Of a DNA stretch of 64,000 nt, positions 44,292-51,365 are shown piece after piece; the first letter of the stretch is position 1, and every line of letters starts with the position of its first letter. A program made the translations under genes and the position numbers. Source of the stretch: a bacterium (GTDB lineage Bacteria > Cyanobacteriota > Vampirovibrionia > Obscuribacterales > Obscuribacteraceae); NCBI GenBank assembly GCA_016124935.1, contig WGMS01000014.1:238178-302177 (forward strand), in the 5' to 3' direction. The notes beneath the pieces were generated by a model. The model was not told the DNA's origin. It worked only from the letters and a program-made list of their open reading frames with translations, and searched no databases.

Positions 44292-45419
44292 ATGGCCGAT
44301 TCGACGATGACCACAAGCGAAAGCGCAATTAGCGGGAGTAAATCTCCCTGGTTGGCTTCGCCTTCGTTCGACCTTTTTTTGATCATCGCCCCGGCTTTCA
44401 TCTCTTCTCTGGTGGTGATTCTTTTCGCCGACCGGCTTGCCGACTATGATCATCTGCCGCTCTGGGCCTGGGTTGCTTTTGTCTTACTCGTAGACGTCGC
44501 CCATGTTTACTCGACACTCTTTCGGACCTATTTAGATAGCGACGCTTTCGGTCGTAATCGGGGGCTACTTCTTACGATACCTTTGCTTTGCTGGATGGTG
44601 GGCAGCCTTCTCTATTCGCTCGGTGCCCTGGCTTTCTGGCGAGTCCTTGCTTATCTGGCTGTTTTTCATTTTATTCGTCAACAGTTCGGATTTGTCTCGC
44701 TCTATGCCAGATACGAGCCGGTGGAGTTTCTGCCCTTCAAAAGACTGGACGGGCTGGCCATATATTCTGCCACTATCTATCCGCTTCTCTACTGGCACAG
44801 TCATATGCCCCGCAACTTCAACTGGTTTATCAAAGGAGATTTCTTCGTTTTAGATAGTTTCTCGACTCTTACCGAAATCGCTTTTTGGCTATATATGCTT
44901 ATTATTGGTGCCTATTTCGCAAAAGAGATTTATCTTACCAAGAAAACCGGTTATCTCAATATTCCCAAGAACCTGATGGTGGCAGGGACGGCTCTGTCCT
45001 GGTGGATGGGAATCGTCTATCTCGATTCGGACCTGGCTTTTACCATGACCAATGTTTTGAGCCACGGAATACCTTATATGGCTTTGATCTGGCTCTATCA
45101 CCACAAGCCGGAAAAGAACTCGGGCGCATCAAGCATCGCCCGTAGTGTCAACTTGACCAGGAATATGCTTATGGCTTATCTTCCTGCTTTTCTTCTCTTT
45201 CTGTTTTTGCTGGCCTATCTGGAAGAGGGCATCTGGGATGGACTTATTTGGAGAGAGCATGGTCAGATCTTTTCTTTCTTTTATAAATTTCCGGAGATAA
45301 CAGATCCTACTTTCCTGGCTGTGCTCATCCCATTTCTTGCCCTGCCTCAGTCCGTTCATTACGTGCTGGATGGATTCATATGGCGAATCAAAGACCGGGG
45401 CAGTATCTGGAGCGCATGA
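44292..45419 (+). CDS. Polytopic membrane protein with intramembrane His residues
   Basis: 375 residues with eight or nine hydrophobic helices. Polar residues recur inside them: LLVDVAHVYSTLFRTY, LAVFHFIRQQFGFVSLY, VLSHGIPYMALIWLYHH and a final LPQSVHYVLDGFIWR. Several histidines in membrane helices suggest a metal or heme site, as in membrane di-iron or carotenoid-cleaving proteins, but I cannot assign a family. ATG eight to ten bases after the FAD gene stop, preceded by AGGA very close to the start. Last gene of the operon; a minus-strand TPR gene ends 21 bases beyond. Confidence 0.75.
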   Translation: MADSTMTTSESAISGSKSPWLASPSFDLFLIIAPAFISSLVVILFADRLADYDHLPLWAWVAFVLLVDVAHVYSTLFRTYLDSDAFGRNRGLLLTIPLLCWMVGSLLYSLGALAFWRVLAYLAVFHFIRQQFGFVSLYARYEPVEFLPFKRLDGLAIYSATIYPLLYWHSHMPRNFNWFIKGDFFVLDSFSTLTEIAFWLYMLIIGAYFAKEIYLTKKTGYLNIPKNLMVAGTALSWWMGIVYLDSDLAFTMTNVLSHGIPYMALIWLYHHKPEKNSGASSIARSVNLTRNMLMAYLPAFLLFLFLLAYLEEGIWDGLIWREHGQIFSFFYKFPEITDPTFLAVLIPFLALPQSVHYVLDGFIWRIKDRGSIWSA

Positions 45420-45440
45420 AGTACACTGTTTCGGTCCGGA

Positions 45441-46223
45441 TTATTTGAAGATCTCTTCGAATTGACGATGAAGTTCATCGAGTTTCTCTTTCTCTCCATG
45501 ACGCTCGAGATGCTCAGCATATCTTCTTAGCGCCCTTATCAAATTAGGGTGTTTCCGGCTTACTTGATATAGCATTCTGGTCGTGTCCTCTTTGACCAGG
45601 TTGAAAATATAGTCTTCATCGTCTTTGTGAGTGCAAATCTGGTGAATAATCGCAGCCCTGGTGTAGGTGACATCGGACCGGCCCTTGAGCTTTGCCAGGA
45701 TGGAGATGGCTGAGTTTATATATCTCTCAGCCTCGGCATAGCGCTCCTGACCTACATAAAGACCGGATAGATCACAAAGGCTGTTGGCCAGAAAGAGGGC
45801 ATAGTCGATCCCGAGACTTTCCAGAAGGTCGACAGATTTGAGCAGCATGGCTTCGGCCTCAGCAGGCTCCCCTTCTTCCTGTTTGAGATCGGCGTAGAAC
45901 ATAAGGGTGACGCCATGAACTTCTTTATAGGCTTCGTTTAGATCGCTTCCTGCTACAGAAAGCGCCTCTTCGAACCGCTCTCTGGCCTCTTTTAAACGTC
46001 CCATCTGGGTCAGGACAGCGCCCAACCCCATATTGGTACAGGCTTCGCCCAGGGCTTGTTCCGGAATCGACTCGGCTCGTTTTAGAGTCTTGAGAAGTTG
46101 GCGATAGGCCTCTTTCCAGCGCCCTTCTTCGTAGGCAAGTCTGGCTGCCGCAAAACTGGTCTTCCAGATTTTTGTTTTGGAATCTTTGTCTTCGAAAGCG
46201 TCTACCAGTCTTTTTTGAATCAT
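45441..46223 (-). CDS. Cytoplasmic TPR protein
   Basis: 260 residues, helical throughout, with TPR-type repeats (AYRQLLKTLKRAESIPEQAL, MGLGAVLTQMGRLKEARERF, DLSGLYVGQERYAEAERYI). No signal peptide. ATG start with AGAGA upstream. It ends tail to tail with the SPFH operon and is divergent from acetate kinase. A short TPR-like frame (46253-46369) sits just upstream on the same strand. Function unknown; probably a scaffold. Confidence 0.82.
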   Translation of the reverse strand: MIQKRLVDAFEDKDSKTKIWKTSFAAARLAYEEGRWKEAYRQLLKTLKRAESIPEQALGEACTNMGLGAVLTQMGRLKEARERFEEALSVAGSDLNEAYKEVHGVTLMFYADLKQEEGEPAEAEAMLLKSVDLLESLGIDYALFLANSLCDLSGLYVGQERYAEAERYINSAISILAKLKGRSDVTYTRAAIIHQICTHKDDEDYIFNLVKEDTTRMLYQVSRKHPNLIRALRRYAEHLERHGEKEKLDELHRQFEEIFK

Positions 46224-46376
46224 TTCTCTATCAGCTGTCCGATGGGAACTAGCTAGTTTATCTCAACCTTTTTGTTAACTACATCGACTGAATTGATGAT
46301 TGTAACGACCGAAACTGCTATCTTTTGCAAGTCGATAGCTCTTTCATAATCTTTGATATAAGTGTAAGCCATAAAA

Positions 46377-47555
46377 ATGGACTTTCTGGTTCTTAACAGC
46401 GGTTCAACATCGCAGAAACTTGCTTTAGTCGAAATCGAGAATGAAGCCGAATCAACTCTCTCCGGTGCCATGAACTGCCGGACCATCTGGGTAAACGGTC
46501 ACTCTAACTTGCGGTCGGTGGAGGGGCGGCGAGAAGCGATAGAGATCCTGCTTGCCGAAATGGAAAGGGAGACAGGCAGAGACCGCCAGAGTGTCGACGC
46601 GATCGGGCATAGAGTAGTCCACGGTGGTAGCCGCTTTTCCAAAGCGACAGTGATAGACAGAGCGGCGCTCTCTTCCCTGCAAGAGCTCACCGAACTGGCT
46701 CCGCTTCATAACAGTCATTGCCTTGAGGGAATTGAGTACTGTTTCAAGAGCTGCGCCGAGCAAACGCAGATAGCGGTATTTGACACGGCTTTTCATTGCA
46801 CTATTCCAGAGAAGGCTTCGGTTTATGCCCTGCCCTACCGGTGGTATCAGAACCACGGGATAAGAAGATTCGGCTTCCATGGCATTAATGTTGAGTACTG
46901 CATCGGAAGACTCTGTGAATTCTTCTTCGATTCTAGAAAATCGCCTGCCCGAACCGTGGTCTGTCATCTAGGTGGTGGCTGTTCGGTAACTGCCGTGCTG
47001 GAAGGTCGAAGTGTCGATACCACCATGGGTTTTACTCCTCTGGAAGGGCTTGTCATGGCCACTCGTTCAGGTTCCATAGATCCGGGTATTCTGAGCTATA
47101 TCGCAGCCAGAGAAGATTTGAGTCTGGACGAACTAGAAGCGGTGCTCAATCGGGACAGCGGCTTAAAAGGGATATCCGGACTTACCGGCGATATGCAGGA
47201 ACTTCTCACCGCCCGAGAAGCCGGGATCAAACGCGCAGAATTGGCTTTCGATATTTTCGTGAACAGCGTCACTAAACATATAGCCGCCATGGCCGCCAGT
47301 TTAAACGGAATTGATGCCCTTGTCTTCACCGGTGGAATCGGTGAGAATTCGTCCGTGGTTCGGCAGAGTATCTGTCAGGGCTTGAGTTTTCTGGGAGTCG
47401 AGGTGGATCCGGCGCGTTGCGCTGCGGTTGCCACGGCAAGCCAGCCGGATTGTTTGATTGCCGAAGACCCGGTCGCCGTTGCCGTTATCAAAGCCGATGA
47501 GTTCGCCCAGATCGCCAGCCAGTGTCGAGCTCTATTGTCAGGAACGACAGACTAA
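46377..47555 (+). CDS. ackA: Acetate kinase
   Basis: 392 residues. It interconverts acetate plus ATP and acetyl phosphate. Family motifs: FLVLNSGSTSQKLALVEIE at the start (the usual NAGSSSLKF form here NSGSTSQKL), GHRVVHGG, FDTAFHCTIPEKASVYALP, RRFGFHGIN and MGFTPLEGLVMATRSGSIDPGI. All catalytic positions I can identify are present. No phosphotransacetylase gene is adjacent. ATG at 46377 lacks an obvious ribosome binding site, and the divergent TPR gene begins 153 bases away. A small GCTATC/GATAGC inverted repeat sits in between. Confidence 0.95.
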   Translation: MDFLVLNSGSTSQKLALVEIENEAESTLSGAMNCRTIWVNGHSNLRSVEGRREAIEILLAEMERETGRDRQSVDAIGHRVVHGGSRFSKATVIDRAALSSLQELTELAPLHNSHCLEGIEYCFKSCAEQTQIAVFDTAFHCTIPEKASVYALPYRWYQNHGIRRFGFHGINVEYCIGRLCEFFFDSRKSPARTVVCHLGGGCSVTAVLEGRSVDTTMGFTPLEGLVMATRSGSIDPGILSYIAAREDLSLDELEAVLNRDSGLKGISGLTGDMQELLTAREAGIKRAELAFDIFVNSVTKHIAAMAASLNGIDALVFTGGIGENSSVVRQSICQGLSFLGVEVDPARCAAVATASQPDCLIAEDPVAVAVIKADEFAQIASQCRALLSGTTD

Positions 47556-47636
47556 GCCGATTTAATAATCGATTCCATAATCTGCTGAATAATGAGTGCC
47601 GATAAGGCAGGTCTAGACTAAAGCAGGTAGACTCGG

Positions 47637-48980
47637 ATGAAGATCGAAAAACCCAAACAGGTCCTTGCCGGCCTGGGCATCCTCATGGTAGTGGTCTTTG
47701 CGGTTCAGTTCGCGGTTCTCAATTCTCTTGAAATGCCCGGTGACAAGGATAAACCGACGGAGAAGACAATCACCAACAATAGCGAGAAGTGGAACGAATC
47801 GTGGAAAGCCGCTTCCACTGCATCCACCGATGAAGAGCTGGCAAAGGCAGAGGAGTTGCTCTCCAAGAGCTTGAAGGAAGCGGAGCGCTCGGGTAGCAAA
47901 GATTCCCGCCTGGCAGCGGTTCTCAACTGTCTGGCTCAGGTCTATGAGAAGCAGGGCAAGTATTCGGAAGCCGAGCCTCTTTATCAAAGGGTTCTTGCCA
48001 TCGACGAGAAGATACTGGGAAAAGATCATGGTGCCATTATCAATGATCTCGACAACCTTGCAGTTACCTACATAAAGCAGAAAAAGTATAAAGAGGCCGA
48101 GGAGCTTTTCTCCAAAGCTGTCGCTCTAGACGAGAAGACTTATGGAAAAGATCATCCCAAAACCGCGGCGGACCTGAGCTATCTGGTTCTGCTCTACGAT
48201 ATCGAAGGGAATTCGAAGAAAGCAGAGGAATTCGCCCGGCGAGCCCTTTCTATAAACGAGAAAGCTTTTGGAGCGGATCACCCGCTGGTTGCCTCCAACT
48301 ATCACAGTCTTGCCCTTCTCTCTTCACGGCAGGGGAAACATGAAGAGGCGGAGAAACTATTGATCAAAGCTCAAGATATCTGGCGCAAGTCTTCCGCCAT
48401 CAACGATCCCAAGCTTGCCGCCAGCTTGAAAAACACCGCTATGCTGCAGAAAGTCTTCGAGTCTCAGTTTATAGATGGGGAGCCGGATAAGTCGGTCAGG
48501 TTCCCTGAAGAGGCTTTTGAAAAGGCAAAAGCGCTGAGAAACGCCAGAGAATACAAAGAAGCGGAAGAGGTATTGAAAGACAATCTGGCCGATGCGCGCC
48601 GGTCGGCGGTGGGAGAGCCTGCCCTGGGCAAATATCTTGTCCGGCTGAACAATGTTCTATTCGATCAGGCTAAGGATGGAGAAGCGATTATTTTCGGTGA
48701 GATCGCCTGCAAAATCTTTGACCGTCAGCCGGCGGACAAGCAAGCCGACTTGACTAACTGGAATGCCTCGGTACATTCTTATCTTGCCATGGCCTACGAC
48801 CGTAGAAATCATCTGCACATGGCTGAGCGGCATTATGATCGAGCCCTCGATTACGCCAGCCGAGCAAGCGACGTCTCCGTCGCCTGGAAGAATCTTCTCA
48901 AGAAGGGACTGGCTACTTGCAAAGCCAGGCTAGAAATGGAAGAGGAGCGGGTGCTTGCCACCAATGCTGGTGCCAAGTAG
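47637..48980 (+). CDS. Membrane-anchored kinesin-light-chain-type TPR protein
   Basis: 447 residues. A hydrophobic N-terminal helix (about 10-28, VLAGLGILMVVVFAVQFAVL) anchors the protein, or acts as signal. Five or more 42-residue KLC-type TPRs follow between about 80 and 260, each with an EKxxGKDH turn (IDEKILGKDHGAIINDLDN, LDEKTYGKDHPKTAADLSY, INEKAFGADHPLVASNYHS). A second helical part covers 290-440. ATG start. Transcribed towards the two-component genes, ending 18 bases before the histidine kinase stop. Likely scaffold at the envelope. Confidence 0.88.
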   Translation: MKIEKPKQVLAGLGILMVVVFAVQFAVLNSLEMPGDKDKPTEKTITNNSEKWNESWKAASTASTDEELAKAEELLSKSLKEAERSGSKDSRLAAVLNCLAQVYEKQGKYSEAEPLYQRVLAIDEKILGKDHGAIINDLDNLAVTYIKQKKYKEAEELFSKAVALDEKTYGKDHPKTAADLSYLVLLYDIEGNSKKAEEFARRALSINEKAFGADHPLVASNYHSLALLSSRQGKHEEAEKLLIKAQDIWRKSSAINDPKLAASLKNTAMLQKVFESQFIDGEPDKSVRFPEEAFEKAKALRNAREYKEAEEVLKDNLADARRSAVGEPALGKYLVRLNNVLFDQAKDGEAIIFGEIACKIFDRQPADKQADLTNWNASVHSYLAMAYDRRNHLHMAERHYDRALDYASRASDVSVAWKNLLKKGLATCKARLEMEEERVLATNAGAK

Positions 48981-48998
48981 TTTTTCGGCAGAGCCGAT

Positions 48999-50243
48999 TC
49001 AAGAGAGCACCGGCAGGTTTATGGTCACTCCGGTTCCCTGGTTCACTTCGCTGGTGATCGCTATCGATCCGTTGTGCAGATCGACGATTCCCTTCACTAT
49101 AGATAAACCCAGACCGACGCCTCCCCGGGCGCGGTCCCTGGCTTGGTCGACCCTGTAAAAACGGTCGAATATCTTGGGAAGGCTCTCAAGAGGAATGCCC
49201 GGACCGTTGTCTCTGACCGTAAGCTTGAGCCAGCCGTTGCGTACCCGGCAAGTCAGCTCTATCCTGCCACCCTCTTCCGTGTATCTAAGAGCGTTCTCGA
49301 TGATGTTGGCAATCATGCGATGCAGTTTGTCTTCGTGGCCGTTCAAAAAGATGTTTTCATCAACCTGATGTACCAGGTCGATTCTCTTCTCTTTCAACCT
49401 CAGCTCGAACTCTTCCAGCACCCCGGCGAGAATACTGTTGAAAGAAACTCTACCGGGAATATTACCGGGCAAAATTCCTTCGAAGCCTATTTGAATCTGG
49501 GTCAGTAGAGTCAGATCCTCCACCAGTTTGTTCATTCTGCCGGTTGCTCTTTTGATGGCATCCAGTCTTACTGTCTCTTTGCCGGCCAGCTTCAACTCTT
49601 CTTCTAGATTGTCCGCACATGCTTCGATGGTGGCAATCGGTGTTTTCAATTCATGGGTGGCATCCTCGGTAAACTGCCTGAGGATGCGGTAGGAAGTTTC
49701 CAGAGGACCGACCCAGCTCTTAGAGAAGAACAAACCGGCGATCGAAAGCAGGACCAGTCCCAGAGTACTGATAATACCCATGGTTACTATATACTTTTTG
49801 ATCGCTCTATCTCTCAAGGTTGTTGGCAATTGAATCTGCAGATAGCCCAGCTTTTTGTCTTCTTCCGAAGTCAGTACCATATACGATGTGCGAAGGTTCA
49901 GACCATCCTGGCTGACTTCGCTAGTTTCGGTGATCAACTTGGCTGTGCCTTTTACGCCGTCATGTTCGATAAGTTTGCCTTCCGCGTCATAAAGCTCTAT
50001 TCTGGCAAGGCTGCTCAGGGGTTGTTTCTTGGTGAAGCGTCTCGGTTTGGCTATAGAAAGTCGACCATCAGCCTCCTCGACTTCGTCGGATATTTCGGTC
50101 AACAGGGTATCCAGTTGTTCATCGAGAGAGTTGTTCAACTCATTGCTGAAGATCAAAAGACCGCCCGCAAATAGACCGGTGAAGATCAAGAAGGTGACGG
50201 CGACGAACTGGATCGCTAATTGCCAGCGTTTCGCCTTATTCAT
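48999..50243 (-). CDS. Sensor histidine kinase of a two-component pair
   Basis: 414 residues. A membrane helix at about 12-32, an extracytoplasmic sensor domain (33-150, ISDEVEEADGRLSIAKPRR), a second helix (about 152-176), then DHp with DATHELKTPIATIEACADNL (His about 196) and the ATP-binding domain (NIIENALRYTEEG, DNGPGIPLESL, GGVGLGLSIVKG). The linker has little HAMP character. It overlaps the response regulator by eight bases, so they are co-translated. The orthodox motifs are intact. The input signal is unknown. Confidence 0.93.
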   Translation of the reverse strand: MNKAKRWQLAIQFVAVTFLIFTGLFAGGLLIFSNELNNSLDEQLDTLLTEISDEVEEADGRLSIAKPRRFTKKQPLSSLARIELYDAEGKLIEHDGVKGTAKLITETSEVSQDGLNLRTSYMVLTSEEDKKLGYLQIQLPTTLRDRAIKKYIVTMGIISTLGLVLLSIAGLFFSKSWVGPLETSYRILRQFTEDATHELKTPIATIEACADNLEEELKLAGKETVRLDAIKRATGRMNKLVEDLTLLTQIQIGFEGILPGNIPGRVSFNSILAGVLEEFELRLKEKRIDLVHQVDENIFLNGHEDKLHRMIANIIENALRYTEEGGRIELTCRVRNGWLKLTVRDNGPGIPLESLPKIFDRFYRVDQARDRARGGVGLGLSIVKGIVDLHNGSIAITSEVNQGTGVTINLPVLS

Positions 50244-50916
50244 CTACTTCCAGCTTATAGCCGTAGCCGCGGACATTCTTGATAATAGAATCCCTGCCCG
50301 ATGAATTCATCTTCTTTCTCAACGCTTTTATATAAGTTCGAACAGCCTCTCGTGAGATCAGGGTATCGGAGGGCCAGACCCTGTCTATCAACGCATCATA
50401 GGCAAAGACCTGATTAGGATGCCGCATTAGAAACTCGAGGAGATTGTACTCTCTGGGCTCCAGATGCACCGGTTGACCATCGATATAAAAGGTCCTGGCG
50501 GTGGCATCCAGGGTCATCGCTCCCAGCTCTATGACAGCCCCGGGTGTGCGGCTGTCACCACGTCTCACCGCGGCCCGCACACTGGCGGAAAGTTCCCTCA
50601 GTGATACCGGTTTGCGGACATAGTAGTCAGAGCCCGTATCGAGACCGATTTCCAGATCCTCCAGGCGGGATCGGGCGCTCAGCATCACCACCGGTGTCTT
50701 ACCGCCGCCCTGACGAAATTGTTTCAAGATCGATATCCCATCGGGACCAGGTATCATCCAGTCCAGAATAATGGCGTCATATTGAAAAGCTTCGAGGCTG
50801 TCCAGCGCCTGGTTGCCATCGTGAACCAGGTCGACCACATATTTTTCCCTCAGGAACCAGTCTCGCAACTGTTCCGCCAGGTCCACTTCATCTTCGACTA
50901 TGAGCAATTTAGGCAT
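50236..50916 (-). CDS. OmpR-type response regulator
   Basis: 226 residues. Receiver domain 1-118 with the acidic pair in LLIVEDEVDLAEQL, phospho-acceptor Asp in AIILDWMIPGPDG and Lys in VRKPVSLRELSASV; C-terminal winged helix (about 130-226, GQPVHLEPREYNLLEFLMR). Partner of the downstream histidine kinase gene. A TATAAT box lies eight bases before the ATG, implying a leaderless or nearly leaderless transcript, and a hairpin precedes it. Confidence 0.95.
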   Translation of the reverse strand: MPKLLIVEDEVDLAEQLRDWFLREKYVVDLVHDGNQALDSLEAFQYDAIILDWMIPGPDGISILKQFRQGGGKTPVVMLSARSRLEDLEIGLDTGSDYYVRKPVSLRELSASVRAAVRRGDSRTPGAVIELGAMTLDATARTFYIDGQPVHLEPREYNLLEFLMRHPNQVFAYDALIDRVWPSDTLISREAVRTYIKALRKKMNSSGRDSIIKNVRGYGYKLEVDE

Positions 50917-50924
50917 AGCAGAGA

Positions 50925-50930
50925 ATTATA
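50925..50930 (-). promoter_or_regulatory. -10 box close to the response regulator start
   Basis: Minus strand TATAAT followed by eight bases and ATG. A start point seven bases downstream of the box would fall at or next to the ATG. No good -35 is visible. Confidence 0.4.
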
Positions 50931-50946
50931 GATCCGAATCGAGAAA

Positions 50947-50976
50947 GAGACCGCAAGTTTTACAACCTGCGGTCTC
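50947..50976 (-). terminator. Hairpin after the small exported-protein gene
   Basis: GAGACCGCA/TGCGGTCTC arms of nine pairs, extended by GTT/AAC beyond one mismatch, loop TTAC. On the minus strand it is followed by TTTCTC, a short T run. It lies between the stop of the small protein gene and the response regulator, so it may end the first transcript. Confidence 0.55.
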
Positions 50977-51006
50977 CGCATCCACTAACGGGGATTAAAT
51001 TGTCGA

Positions 51007-51267
51007 CTATTCGTCGCCGGGTTCGGCTTCGCTGTCGGATCCGCCTTCGGCAGCACCGGCATCAGCGGCAGGCTCGGAGGCTTCTTCTTTTTCTGCTTTC
51101 TTATCAGCTTTCTTGCTGGCTTTTTTCTTAGAAACCTTTTTCTTTTTGACTTTCTGAGTCTTGGCTTTAGGAGCATCCTCGGCGTTGGCTGCTGCCGGGG
51201 TGACAGCGATCATTCCAAGGGCGACTACGAAAGAGAGAAGGGCTGCGAAGATAGATTTGTAGGTCAT
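51007..51267 (-). CDS. Small exported Lys/Ala/Glu-rich protein
   Basis: 86 residues. Signal peptide of about 29 residues (SIFAALLSFVVALGMIAV, ending AANA). The mature part has a strongly basic half (KVKKKKVSKKKASKKADKK) and an acidic half (Glu, Ser, Gly and Asp-rich). The bipartite charge suggests a disordered linker or a wall- or LPS-binding peptide; histone-H1-like composition, but exported. GGAG lies ten bases before the ATG. Immediately upstream is the giant hybrid kinase. No homologous family recognised. Confidence 0.65.
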   Translation of the reverse strand: MTYKSIFAALLSFVVALGMIAVTPAAANAEDAPKAKTQKVKKKKVSKKKASKKADKKAEKEEASEPAADAGAAEGGSDSEAEPGDE

Positions 51268-51365
51268 GACTAACTAACTCCATTCAGGGTCTGTACTGAA
51301 AACAGATGAAGCATAGCCTCGATCTGTGAGGATAGAGTGAAGAAAACGATCGGATGCAAAGATTG

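Noticed and set aside
46253..46369. 39-codon TPR-like frame upstream of the 45441 TPR gene
   Set aside because: No ribosome binding site, and it ends only seven bases from the ackA start in the divergent region; possibly a chance or decayed fragment.
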